A program made the position numbers and the translations under genes. The notes below the pieces were generated by a model. It had not been told where the DNA came from. It saw nothing but the letters and a program-made list of their open reading frames with translations, and did no database searches. From Allacma fusca (Eukaryota; Arthropoda; Collembola; Symphypleona; Sminthuridae), in contig OX359250.1 of NCBI GenBank assembly GCA_947179485.1, positions 2,439,661 through 2,503,660 of the forward strand: a DNA stretch of 64,000 nucleotides. The letters are read 5' to 3'. Shown here one piece after another: positions 41,831 through 52,385 of the stretch (within the stretch, counting starts at the first letter, position 1; every line of letters begins with the position of its first letter).

Positions 41831-42580
41831 CGTGCAACAAACCGTTTCATCACCGATAAGAATGACTGTGTACTACGACTTGTGGCTACCTCCAAGTGCA
41901 CGGCCCGTGTCACCATACATATAAATATGGTAATGTAAACTTTGTAGTTACGGTTACACCTACTTTTGAATACACGTAATGTGTAAGGACCTGCGAAGTC
42001 TATACCGACTTTCAAAAATGCCCGACTCAGGTTAACACGGAAAGAAGGTAAATCCCCCATCATCTGCTCGGCTGTTTCGGCTCGAAATCGACAGCATCTT
42101 ACACACTTCCGAATCTCTCTCCGAACTGCGTCTCTTCCATTAACTATCCAGAACTTCCTCTGAATAGTAGCCAGAACCAATTGACAACCTCATTGTATTT
42201 GCATGTGCATGTTGAATGACCAGAGTAGTTAGTATGTGACTTGTAGTAAGAATTATAGGATGTTTTCTATCATTGACAATTTTGGCGTGACGTAATCTTC
42301 CCCCCACCCTGAGAAGTCCGCTTGAATCCACGAAGGGATTAAAGCTTTTCAGCCTACTCTTTACAGAAATTAATTCGCCAGTGCTGCAAGCCTGTATCTC
42401 CGATGGAAATAATTGAAATTGAACAATACGAATCCAGATGTCTAATGCATAGCGAAGTTCATAGGAACTCAAAAACGAGAAGTTCCTTGCACATTTACGA
42501 ACCTTACAATTCTCTGCAAATCTTTTGCAATACGCCGTCACACGTTGAAGCTTTGTCAAGGACGAGAATTTTTGCAAAAG
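41803..42580 (-). pseudogene. BEL/Pao integrase zinc finger and first catalytic Asp
   Basis: HPIILTTSH...HAH supplies histidines, and KCVRCCRFR supplies the cysteine pair of the HHCC finger. KVGIDFAGPY has the first Asp of the DDE core. Two frames overlap near 42150, indicating a frameshift. Confidence 0.82.
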
Positions 42581-43291
42581 TGTATTGTCTGATGCTACAT
42601 GGACCTATGGTTATGTTCTTCCTTTGTTCCAAAAGTTTCACATCTGGAAAATTCTGTGGTTTCTCAAAAACATAGTCACCTAATTTAAGGAATCCGGCCC
42701 TTCCCACCATAATGGATGAGAAATTAACTCTGAAGGTCGAATTCCACGTGATGCGCAATCTACCGGATTCGGTGTCCCAGAGACATGATGCCACTGCTCA
42801 AATGGTAAAAAGTCCTGAATCTCCGAGACACGATTAGCGACATAAGTTTTCCAAGACTTAGGATGCTCCTTAAGCCACGATAAAACTACCGGTGAGTCAG
42901 TAAAGGCATGCATTGCATCTGGTTTAACCAGAAATGCATCTTATATCATCTTCATCGACCGGACCAACAGCACTGCGCCGTTGAGCTCAAGACGTGGTAA
43001 AGACTTCTGTTGAAGTGGTGCTAACTTGGTTTTTGCTGCTACTAACCTCAACTGTTAATTACCGAGTTCATCTTTAGACCGTACATACACCATTGCTGCC
43101 GAGGCTGTTTCCGATGCATCGAAAAACCCAGTAAGCTCGTAACTCGAATCGTGAAACGTCTTCACGCATCGGGGTAGTTTGATAGTTTTGAGCTCCGGAA
43201 GCTCCTGTTGATAATGTAGCCACTCTTCTCGTAGATCATCAGGAATTTCGTCATCCCAATCCTTTTTCATTAACCACAATTTCTGCATCAT
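42504..43291 (-). pseudogene. BEL/Pao RNase H region
   Basis: TGFFDASETASAAMVYVRS holds the first RNase H Asp. MHAFTDSPVVLSWLKEHPK and VSGTPNPVDCASRGIRPSEL are the typical Pao blocks that follow. A stop and frameshifts divide them (42913-43055 and about 42700). Confidence 0.82.
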
Positions 43292-43334
43292 GATTTTACC
43301 AACAATTGTAACTGGTGCGAGAAGTCTAAACGAA

Positions 43335-44403
43335 TCACATGCCTTCGACGAATCTGAGGACAGTCCTTTTAGTGATGACGTTTCTTTTTGGTGGTACCGT
43401 GACTTTAAACCAAAACATATCTGGTCCCGGAAGCCAATGAAGCCCTAAAGTTTTAATGACGTCATCCTCATCTATTCGGAAAGGAGTCTGAATCTCCCTC
43501 ATCGAAGGTTGAATTCTCTCCAGTAATTCTTCTCTACACGATGACCATTTCCGCAATTCCATGCATGCACTATTCATGAGATTCAATGTTTTTATTTGTA
43601 CCTGAATAGCCTTTTCTAAATTAAAATCACCGGACATCAAGTCGTCCATATAATAGTCGCGGGTAACAATTTCGCTTGCTAATGGATAAGACTCTTCCTT
43701 GATGAGCTAATAAATGCAGACACCGCTTGGACAAATATGGCACTGATGACGTTCCATAAGTAACAGTAGTAAGTCTGAAGTCCTGTATAGGTTTGTCAGG
43801 AGAATCTCTACAAACGATCCTCTGGGAATCTCTGTGGTTCTGTGACACCCATATCTGTCGAAACATTTTCACAATATCTGCAGTGAAAGCCACAATAAAC
43901 ATTCGAAACCGAACTAATATTACAAACAAGTCGTCCTGTAACTTCGGCCCAATCATTAAAATATCATTCAATGAATAACCGCTAGATGTTTTCGGAGAGG
44001 CATCGAATACCACTCGAAAATTCCTGCCAATTATTGCGTGATGTGGTGTATTGCAAACTTCATCATCTGGTTTATCTAAGTCTTGAGTTGGTACAATCTC
44101 CATGTGCCCGAGACTCATAAACTCATGCATAAAGTCTATGTATTGTTGCTTTTGATCTGGCTTATTTTTCAAGGATCTCTCCATTTGTTGCAATCGTTTG
44201 ATTGCCACTTGTCTCGATGCACCTAATTTGGAAGGATTCGGCTTAAATGGTAGATCAACAATAAATCTCGCAGTGTCATCTCGTCTTGTTGTTGCTGAAA
44301 AGTTTGATTCACAATACTTCTCCTCTGTAAATATATTCTTCGTTGGAATTTCTTCCATCTGCCAAAACCTTGTTAAAATTTTTCCAAGTTTGAGTCTTCG
44401 CAT
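43335..44403 (-). pseudogene. BEL/Pao reverse transcriptase
   Basis: The N-terminal part has VDLPFKPNPSKLGASRQVAI (family block), VFDASPKTSSGYSLNDIL and a worn DIVKMFRQIWV. The catalytic YYMDDL is at about 43638-43655. A frameshift just upstream of YYMDDL and another between gag-protease and RT show the copy is inactive. Confidence 0.85.
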
Positions 44404-45180
44404 CGAGAATGATTAATCGATGCAGACTGTAATTTTTGAGAAGGACATTCTCCGCCAAATATCCAACCCAATGTAGTCTCCAACGCAATTGGTAGATTTG
44501 CACCAGCAATATGTTTACCAGCTCTGATGGAATCTAAAAATACATCGGAACCAAGCAGCAAATCAATTGTGCCTGGTTTGTAAAAACAGGGATCAGCAAG
44601 CGAAAGTTTTCGGAAAGTCTCAATCTCATCACTTCTGCAAGGTAATTTAGGCAATTCTGCAGTCACCTTGTGCCAGATATACGCATCAATGTTGATTCGA
44701 TAATCTGCATCGTATCTTGATTCAATCGTCAAGTGTGCAATTCCTTTACCAATTGAACTTTCTCCAAGTCCCGTAAAACTTGCGTCTGTCCTTTTTCGAG
44801 ATAGTCCAAGTTGTTGAATGCATCTCTCAGACACACAACTTACTTCAGCGCCAGAATCTATGAGAGCTCTGTAACATTGTCTTTGACCAAAATCATCAAT
44901 TATGTTTACTAACGCTGTTGTTAATAATGCACGCTTTGATCCACCTGTGAGTTGTGCAGTGTGAGCTGAAACCGTTTCAACTTCATTTTTGACTGTTGTT
45001 GTCCCTTGCTCGATATGCAACAATGTATTGTGCTTACCCTGACATTTCTTGCAAGCACTTTTTGAAAAGCATTTCTGCGAGTTATGCCCCGGACGAAGAC
45101 AGTTAAAACAAAGTGACAGTTTCTTAGTTTGTCCTCTTCTGTCTAACACAGATAAATCTGAAAAGGCTTTACAGTTTTAA
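44373..45180 (-). pseudogene. BEL/Pao zinc knuckles and aspartic protease
   Basis: CFNCLRPGHNSQKC is a CCHC knuckle, followed by a second Cys/His cluster (CKKCQGKHNTLLH). ALIDSGAEVSCVS carries the protease Asp-Ser-Gly. LLLGSDVF is a typical downstream Pao block. A stop codon at about 45178 separates it from gag. Confidence 0.85.
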
Positions 45181-45291
45181 ACAGCATGGTTGCCATTTTT
45201 GCAAACTGAGCATGCGCCATCTATGGATGTTTGATGAATAGAAGCCTTTTTGATACTTCCATCATTATTCTGAATGGACTGCTTCTGTGCC

Positions 45292-46110
45292 TTAACTTCT
45301 GTTGCTTTGCTTTTGCCAACTTCGGTAGAATTCAAAATGGCCGCTCTTTCGTCCAAAAACTCCAGAAGCTCTGTTAATGTTGGTATGCGTTCTCTTCCAA
45401 TAAGTTTCCCATAGTTTATGCGATTCAGTGTCTAATCTTGTTGTGATAATATGAACTGCAAGATCAAAATCATCGTTAATTGGCCTTTTCAAAGCTTTTA
45501 GTGCTCTTACGACAGAGGTTGTGTCAACTAGTCTGCGCAATTCCACACCCGATTCATGCTTCACTTCGATTCAGGCATTGCAAGAAATCTGTTCAAATGT
45601 GACTTGACGAGCTCCCTGAGGTTTTGATACCGTTTTCGTAACGTATCCCAGGCTTCATTATAATTAACATCGGAAATTTGTAAATGATTCCAGCAATTCT
45701 GCTGCATCTCCTGTCAGTGCACTCTACAAATACTGAAGTTTCTGTGACTCTTTCAGTGTTGGATGAAGGTGAATACTAGAAACGAACAAATCGTAAAAGG
45801 TAGTCCACTCTAAAATGTTCCCCGAAAAAGTTGGTACATTCAACTTTGGCAACTTCATAGTCACATCTGCATGTACTGGTTCTCTCGATTGTCTTCGATT
45901 AGTCACATGCTTATGTGTTCCGGTTAGTTCCTCGATGATACGCCTTATTGCCACTTTTGCATCATTGGCAATACCAAAAATTATCTTCTGTAGCTTTGCT
46001 CCTAAAGATGAATTTCCCCAATTTGTTCTGCTTTTACTGCTACAATACAACGTAGACTTGTGCAATCCTGTGAAGCTCGTAAAATTTGCTACCAAATAAT
46101 GACGAAACAT
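45292..46110 (-). pseudogene. BEL/Pao gag remnant
   Basis: KLPKLNVPTFSGNILEWTTF and LHPTLKESQKLQYL are the Pao gag signature (LPKL..P.F.G....W..F, DUF1759-like). They continue in other frames to LVDTTSVVRALKAL and DTESHKLWE. Frameshifts occur around 45570-45720. Confidence 0.8.
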
Positions 46111-47035
46111 TTTGAAACAAATTAATTTCTCTACTAATATATTATAAGTTTAGATTCGAGTAACTCGCACAACTGTAAATAAACTAAATATTTGAATAAA
46201 CTGAATGATTGTGCTTTTAATTAATGATGTAATCAATGATTGAGTAACCTCGATATCAGAACAATAGCCCGAAGGCTAGTTATTTATTCTGGTAAATGAT
46301 AAAAGAAACTGAAGGTCAACAACTAAAAATAAGTACAAGCGGAAGGAGTAATTTTCTGCACGTCTGAGACCCGTACGGTGGTGGGTGTTGTTAGAGCGTC
46401 CCGTAAAGTTGCGGCTAGTCTCGGTTTCGAGTCCAGTAGAGCTCAGACACTTGCAAAATGATTTCCAATATATCTCCTACTATAGCTTTCTGTGTGGAAG
46501 AGTGTTGGCGGCAATGTTGCACTCCGGATCCGGTTGGATGTGCTGATGCGGTAGTGCTTGAGTGTGCTGAGCAACGACTGAATAAAGAGCTCTTTAGCAT
46601 ACTACTGACCTATCGCATCTGCATATCCTAATCTGGTGAAAGAGCGTCCGTGGCATCTGCCCTTTGCTGCCTCACTCCTACACACAGTATCCTAACCTAT
46701 ATTTAAGGGGCCTGGCTTAGGGCTTGTGATATACTTGCTAGCGCGGAATGGACAATGGGTATATGTCCCACTTGCTCCGCGGCCACAATGCTAACACGAG
46801 ACGCCGGCCCGTGTACGATACCCAGTACATAAGGAATTGCCGGTGCAAAAAACATAAAGACTGAGGAGAGCCAGTATAAGCTTCTCACTTTTAATTAGTA
46901 GTCAAAAGAATTAATGCATGTATGGGTGATATGGGCGCAGCCCGAAAATAATCCTGAATAAAGAATTATTATAAAAAATCTACACGTCTGAGAGTCTCAC
47001 AAATTAAATTCTAATATTTTCCCATCTAACAATAT
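46111..47035 (-). other. BEL leader and possible degenerate LTR
   Basis: On the - strand sequence starting at 47035 (TGTTAGATGGGAAAATATTA) looks like a BEL LTR start, and the region has no coding potential. Two stretches resemble each other around ACGTCTGAGA (46357 and 46982). Without a matching left LTR the assignment is tentative. Confidence 0.35.
46391..46480. repeat. 90 bp repeat, copy A
   Basis: GAGCGTCCCGTAAAGTTGCG and the following 70 bp recur at 47994-48088 in the same orientation with only a few differences. Confidence 0.88.
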
Positions 47036-47570
47036 GTAACTAGATCGAAATTATAAATAATAAAATTAAAATTGATTCCGACTAGTAAACAAAATTTCGA
47101 AAAACATTTTCTGACTCCCGAAAAATCTCATTCATTTTTGAATGAGATGCTGTATCTCGACCACTGTTACCTCGATACTGAGACTTGGTCCCCCAAATTG
47201 TGTTTTAATTGAGTTTTTGAATGTATTAAAATATTTGAAAATCATTTCAACGGGTATTAACAATTTTGAAAAAAATCCGGCTGACCTATAATTTACCAAG
47301 TTCAGCAATTGTAGGTTCAGAATTTTCTGTTTTAATTAAACTTAATGTTAACGATAGGATATAGTTTGACAATAAGCTGATTGTGCAATTTCAAAATAAC
47401 GAGTATTTAAATATTTTGTTAAAGTGTCTTATTTTAAATGCTTATTCTTACTATCATTGGATATAAATAAAATATGAAATACTTTCCAGCATCGTATTTT
47501 GTAAATGCTAAGATGCAAAATACCCGGACGACCCCAGTAGGTTTGAAATACAAGATATACGATACGTTTT
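47036..47570. other. Non-coding, nothing recognised
   Basis: AT-rich sequence with no coding signal. 47460-47560 begins to show AAATAC/GTATTT words. Confidence 0.4.
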
Positions 47571-47668
47571 TTGTATTTTAGATAGTATTTTGTATTTTAG
47601 ATAGTATTTTGTATTTTAGATAGTATTTTGTATTTTAGATAGTATTTTGTACTTTAGATAGTATTTCA
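47571..47668. repeat. 19 bp tandem repeat in a GTATTTT-word element
   Basis: GTATTTTAGATAGTATTTT repeats about five times. The right neighbour ends ACATCTCTG (47688-47696), the inverse of the CAGAGAT end seen at 21371 and 54203, so this is probably the right part of the same hAT-type family. Confidence 0.7.
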
Positions 47669-47993
47669 AGTACTCTTTAGTACATCTCTGGTCAGTGCAC
47701 GTGACACGGGTCAATTGGTTCAATTCTTCCTTAAATGTTTCAAAAATCCGCTAATTTGTTGTGCAAAAATTCTAACAAGTGGCTTGTTTTATATTGTACC
47801 ATATTGCCAACGTTAATATTGTCAAAATATTTATCGAGACCTCCATGTTTGTGAATATCCTACCAAATTTACCCTAGGCTTTGTAAGTTCTTGAAAATTA
47901 GCTCTTAACTAGCAACACATAGTCATAAGAGATGACAAATAAAAAGTTTAACATTGAAAAAATAAATTGACTCCGATAAAATAGGCTGATACT

Positions 47994-48088
47994 GAGCGTC
48001 CCGTAAAGTTGCGGCTAGACTCGGTTTCGAGTACTGTAGAGCTCAGACACTTTCAAAATGATTTCCACCGCTGCTCTATCTCCTAAAC
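47994..48088. repeat. 90 bp repeat, copy B
   Basis: Matches 46391-46480 from GAGCGTCCCGTAAAGTTGCG to the ATGATTTCC/ATCTCCTA end, with small insertions. It stands directly left of the LINE fragment at 48118. Confidence 0.88.
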
Positions 48089-48117
48089 ACTAAAATCTAC
48101 GTTATTTACTCTCCATA

Positions 48118-48618
48118 TTGACAAAATTGTTAATTGGAGCCCGTATATCAACACTTCAAATCCAAATACTAGTACATGCAGATGACATCGTGCAGAAATC
48201 AAATACTCCTGAAGACCTACAAACACAAATCAACATTTTAAGTAATTTCTTTAGGAAGAACGACCTATTAGTTAACATGGACAAGACCAAGATAATAATA
48301 TTTGGACATGGAAGATCGCCAAGAAAGAACAACTGGTATTTTAATGGAAATGAAGTAGAAATTGCGGACAGCTATAAATACTTGGGAATAACGTTCCACA
48401 GAAACGGAGGCTTCAATAAACATTGGCAGCAAAGAGAAACACAAAGGCAGCGGTAGAAATCTTAATAAGCACACTCGGATCATCCAAGACAAACAATATT
48501 GAGAGCATACTAACATTTTTCTACTCACTCGTAAGTACAATTCCAATTTACGGTTTTGCAATCTGGGGAACAAATTATTTAGAAGAGATCGAAGGAATTC
48601 AAACCGAATTACATGCAC
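48118..48618 (+). pseudogene. LINE reverse transcriptase fragment, related to 36-39.7 kb copy
   Basis: VHADDIVQKSNTPEDLQTQI, MDKTKIIIFGHG, SYKYLGITFHRNGG and IPIYGFAIWGTNYLEEIEGI correspond block by block to the RT of the 36-39.7 kb LINE, but are clearly diverged from it. One frameshift lies near 48440. The fragment stops at the word-array segment at 48619. Confidence 0.82.
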
Positions 48619-48850
48619 GGGATTTATAAAAACGGAAAATAACGTTGATATTTTTGGTCTTGCAAATCCAACCTTTAGGTTAGTTTTAGTTTAACGTTAT
48701 TACATATTTTCCGTTTCGTTTTCGTTACTGCAAACCGTTTTCTCCTTGTTTCCGATAATAACGTTATGATTAACGTTATCCATCCCTGTTTTGTACGTTG
48801 GTTTAAACCACTGGGTTTTATTTTTTTAAAACCGTCCAAAGCAGTGTTAA
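48619..48850. mobile_element. AACGTTA-word and GTTTAAACC-word segments
   Basis: 48640-48785 repeats AACGTTA/TAACGTT (ATAACGTTATGATTAACGTT) and ends ATCCATCCCTG. 48790-48840 contains the inverse of the GTTTAAACC element at 35699. Ends and target duplications could not be fixed, but they interrupt the LINE fragment between 48618 and 49354. Confidence 0.45.
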
Positions 48851-49353
48851 AAGCAATTCTTTACACCGAAAAAAACACCGTCGTGTGAAATAAACCTCAA
48901 CGTATACATAACTTGACTCTAGCTAATATCGCTTATAATCCGGATTATTCGAAGGGAATATTGGGGCACTTAGTTAAGTCTCAACCTACATTTTTGCATT
49001 ATTCGCATTGTAAAGCGAGTGAAAATCCCGCGTCAGGATTTACTTGCTCTACTTTCTCTCTTGTTCTGTCTCTATCTTGTTAGTAATACGCACAACAGAG
49101 AGATCAATCAAACTAATCAAATTATTTAAATTGTCTATAATTACTCATAGCTAGCTCGGTTACTGAACTTAAAATCAGTAATTTAATAGAGTTGTCGTTG
49201 TTGTGAAATCTAACTTAGGGGAGAAAATGATCAAAATACTATTTATTAACGAAAATTTCTGAATCCTTTTAAGTGATAAAAAATATCAAAATCCTATTTA
49301 GTATTGAAAATTATCAAAATCCTATTTAGCCATGAAAAACATCAGAATCCTAT
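48851..49353. other. Non-coding; short AAAATCCTATTTA direct repeats
   Basis: 49225-49350 contains ATCAAAATCCTATTTAG-like units about 40 bp apart, four times with variation. No gene. Confidence 0.5.
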
Positions 49354-49740
49354 TTAGTATTGCCGGACGAAATTTACATTCACGGACTGAGCTGGCCTCT
49401 GGTCAAATTTGCCCAAAATATTAGACTTAACTAACCTAGAGTATGGACACGAAACAGATTCACCAATATAAACGACATATGCAACAACTGGGGCAAGAAA
49501 GGCGAGAAAAGTACATACTGCGAAGCTTGCAACCATAAACGGTGTTCCATATCATGTTCGAATGCAGTTTCTATAACAACCTAAGAATGAAAAACTTGAA
49601 AAACTTCATAAATGGTACCGAAATTTAAGATGAAAATTTTGTAGGCAAAATAATGAAGAAAGACGAACTACTGGAAAACATTAGACACGCTTATGCGTTT
49701 TGGTGTGACACAATAAATCAAGGAAATCATATATAACAAT
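49354..49740 (+). pseudogene. LINE 3' coding remnant
   Basis: On the + strand VFHIMFECSFYNNLRMKNL matches CFHIMCECETYNNVRMKHI of the complete copy (about 39603-39660), followed by KIMKKDELLENIRHAYAFWC. It is the C-terminal zinc region of the 48118 fragment. Confidence 0.7.
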
Positions 49741-50156
49741 AATTTTGTTGTATCCATCTATGATGTTGGTGCAGGATAAAGTGTAAACTGAAAGTAAGTG
49801 TATTAGCAGGAACCCATCAATAGCCTTCGACATTTGGAACCAACCTTATGGGTGGATACCATATAAATACTAAGGGCAGTTGTAAGGCTGGGGATATTGG
49901 CGGGCTGCAGCGCATAAATCAAAGACTCACGACCTGGTTGTACTATTTGCAAATGTATCCTTTGAACCACGTACGATGATGTCAATTTATAATGCACTGA
50001 AACAATGTTTGAAAGAATGTAAATACTCGATGGGTATGATTTATCTTTCCATACTATGATGTAAATAAGGACTTGTCCAAATATTTTCATCCACGTCCTC
50101 GTAACTGAAACTATTCACTTCATCGAATGACAACAAATGATGTATAGGAATTTTAA
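49741..50156. other. Non-coding, nothing firm
   Basis: A 95-codon frame on the - strand (49803-50090) lacks motifs. CCCATAAGGTTGG occurs here inverted relative to 50788-50800. Confidence 0.35.
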
Positions 50157-50606
50157 TGGCCCTTGTTATGACAGAGAACCTTTTTACCTATACCAAAATT
50201 AATGTCTTCTTCAAAACCAAAACAAACAACAATCTTTAATATTTTTCGCTTACAATTTGTATATTAACCAAATATTTCAAGATACGAATTTTTCAAATGT
50301 TTTGTTTTATAGATAGATAGATAATTTATTGGTCGATTCGGCCTTAGCCCTTACAACCTGCACCGCTCAATTTCATTTACAAAATTAATAGTATTATGAT
50401 CATTTAGAGAGAATTTAGTAAGTGAGATTCTAAGTAAAAATATAGATTATGGAGTTACAAAACATTTCGTTAATTGGGGAGATGGTCGAGTTAAAATCTT
50501 CTTCAATATCATTAGTGTAATTTAACATTTAAGTTCTTTCAGTATAAAGTATTAGCTCAGTAATATTGGAGTAGGTAAAAAAGGTTCCCAGTTATCACAA
50601 GGGCCA
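50157..50606. mobile_element. MITE with TTAA flanks (piggyBac-like)
   Basis: The ends TGGCCCTTGTTATGACAGAG and the inverse of TGGCCCTTGTGATAACTGGG continue as AACCTTTTTACCTA, giving inverted repeats of about 35 bp. TTAA stands on both sides (50153-50156 and 50607-50610), as for piggyBac. The interior holds a LINE tail. Related sequence occurs at 40008. Confidence 0.6.
50308..50420 (-). pseudogene. LINE 3' tail
   Basis: On the - strand the sequence runs GGGCTAAGGCCGAATCGACC, then AATAAATT and (ATCT)n, ending at about 50308. A terminal AATAAAT followed by a (TATC) microsatellite is a usual end for CR1/L2-type LINEs. No coding sequence is attached. Confidence 0.5.
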
Positions 50607-50703
50607 TTAAAAACCTACACATCTTTTAGATACTCGTACTGGCTTTTAGTCGAAAAGTAATTATGTTTGTTGTGTAGTCACGCTATACATATATCAAGCA
50701 TTT

Positions 50704-51036
50704 TTGCGTCCAGGTCGTGGATCTCAATTTCCGCTATTCAGTCCTTCAACAGCCCCGTTTCTAACTTTTCTCCCTACCTCGTACCCACCCATAAGGTTGG
50801 TACTGTTTAGGAGGGCTATCAGAGGGCTGAAGAGAGAGCACTTCCTTTCGGCTAACACATTTCGTACCAACATTATGGATGAGTACAGCAAAGTCATTGG
50901 TCGATTGATTTTCGCCAGTTCCTTCATCCTCGTGAGTGGGTGCTCGTTATTGTGTTTTGTTTTATACCTCAAGAAACAGTGTAATGAATCGGTGCAGGTT
51001 GTAAGGACCAATACAGTTTCTATCTATCCAATTTGA
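50704..51036 (+). CDS. Uncertain ORF with one hydrophobic segment
   Basis: An open frame of 110 codons includes a strongly hydrophobic stretch (LIFASSFILVSGCSLLCFVL) flanked by basic residues, as in a single membrane helix. I recognise no family. It sits between two MITEs and may be a chance frame. Confidence 0.15.
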   Translation: MRPGRGSQFPLFSPSTAPFLTFLPTSYPPIRLVLFRRAIRGLKREHFLSANTFRTNIMDEYSKVIGRLIFASSFILVSGCSLLCFVLYLKKQCNESVQVVRTNTVSIYPI

Positions 51037-51046
51037 AAGCCTTGTG

Positions 51047-51683
51047 TATAGCTCCTTATTGAGTGATTACCTTGCGGAACCGTACTCGAACTCGTACTCG
51101 AAATCGAAGCATCGAGTATGAACTCCAATCCAAGGTACTCGTACTCGCCACATATACGAGTACTCAGGAAAATACTTGAAATAAGCGACCGAGTTCCAGT
51201 TCAGAACCCGAACTTGTTTCATACTCGCGAGTACGGAACTTTAAATACCGAAATCCCGTACTCGTGCCGTGACTCGAGTCTTCATACTCGAGTATTTAAT
51301 AATAACAAGACCACAATTGAGCAGTGATTTTTTTAGATTCCTTTAATTTATCACAAATAATTCCCCCAAAATTTTAAACTGAACATGCAGTGCCTTCGTC
51401 TCTTTACTGGAAATTCAGAAGTTTGCAACACTTGTGTGCACGTGTACGCGTACTCGTATATTGAGCATGTGGTACTCGAACTCGAACTCGATAACCCTTA
51501 TGAGTATTTTTATTGGACTCGTACTCGTTTGATACTCGTACTCGTAAGTATGTGAAAAATCGTTACCCGTACTCGAAACCCATTTCAAGTAACGAGTATT
51601 CACAAAAATTTGACCGTACTCGACTCGAACTCGTACTCGTACTCGATACTCGCCGGTATACTCGAACTCGATAAGGAGCTATA
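51047..51683. mobile_element. Word-array hAT element, ACTCGTACTCG word
   Basis: The 637 bp element has ends TATAGCTCCTTAT and ATAAGGAGCTATA, flanked by the exact 8 bp duplication GCCTTGTG (51039-51046 and 51684-51691). Almost the whole interior consists of ACTCGTACTCG, ACTCGAACTCG and the inverse CGAGTACGAG-like words. The TIR differs from that of the other ACTCGA-word element (32931). Confidence 0.92.
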
Positions 51684-51691
51684 GCCTTGTG

Positions 51692-52236
51692 GGTTAAATC
51701 CACTGGGTTGGTGTTTACGAAGTGACGTTTTTAAAGGTTTTACGAAGGAAAATTCTCAGGTTTTGAGCCCTGTAAACTCAGTCCAAGTATACTACGCTAA
51801 ACTAGCTCATTCAGCAACTGAAACTGCAGGGGAACTCTGTTAAAACTAATGCGACTTATAAGTTAATCTTGTATGACTTCATTTTCATTCTAAACAATTG
51901 CAAGAGAGAACAGATGAAAGTTCGACGACGGACAGGCTGACTAATTTTTACAGTTCAATTTAAAAAAGAATAATTGTCAATTAGGGGCGATTATTTTCAT
52001 CATTCAGTTTATGTTGAAACAAATGCAAATAAAGTTCAGTGCTCGCTCTAGAATCCGAAAACAAATCTTAAAAGTGTTTAGAGTTGAAAAATAAAAAAAT
52101 ACGTACAGTACTGAACATCATACCTATCAAAGATTATAAATTGTATACTAGATTAGTTAGTATTGCTTACACTGATATAAGTCTGCTGTATTCAAAGGTA
52201 AATAGCAGTTTCGAGCAAGGCCGCTTGAGTACTTAG
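51692..52236. other. Non-coding, nothing recognised
   Basis: No gene or clear repeat. Confidence 0.4.
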
Positions 52237-52385
52237 TAGGTCACGCTTATGGTAACTACATGCACAAAACCATGTTCTCCAGGATGAATTTCCTGAAGTC
52301 TTCCCGGACTTTACTTCCATGGAAATTGTTGTACTTCTTAAGAACCACGTCTCCGAATACCAGAATTGGCTTTGTCGCCCACCGG
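52237..52385 (-). pseudogene. BEL/Pao integrase C-terminal remnant
   Basis: The - strand reads TKPILVFGDVVL, and after a frameshift GRLQEIHPGEHGFVHVVTIS, matching the G.VVL and GR..E..PG.DG.VRVV pattern that closes BEL/Pao integrases. It is a different and older copy than the element at 41174. Confidence 0.6.

Larger units (their letters stand above)
41174..46110 (-). mobile_element. Degenerate BEL/Pao LTR retrotransposon
   Basis: On the - strand the order is gag, zinc knuckle, protease, RT, RNase H, integrase and the Pao-specific C-terminal domain, spread over frames interrupted by at least eight frameshifts or stops. The order and motifs identify BEL/Pao. A possible 5' LTR start (TGTTAGATGGG) lies at 47035; matching LTRs were not found. 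Confidence 0.9.

Noticed and set aside
46703-46888. Small membrane protein frame on the - strand
   Set aside because: Falls in the presumed BEL leader/LTR, isolated and without homology.
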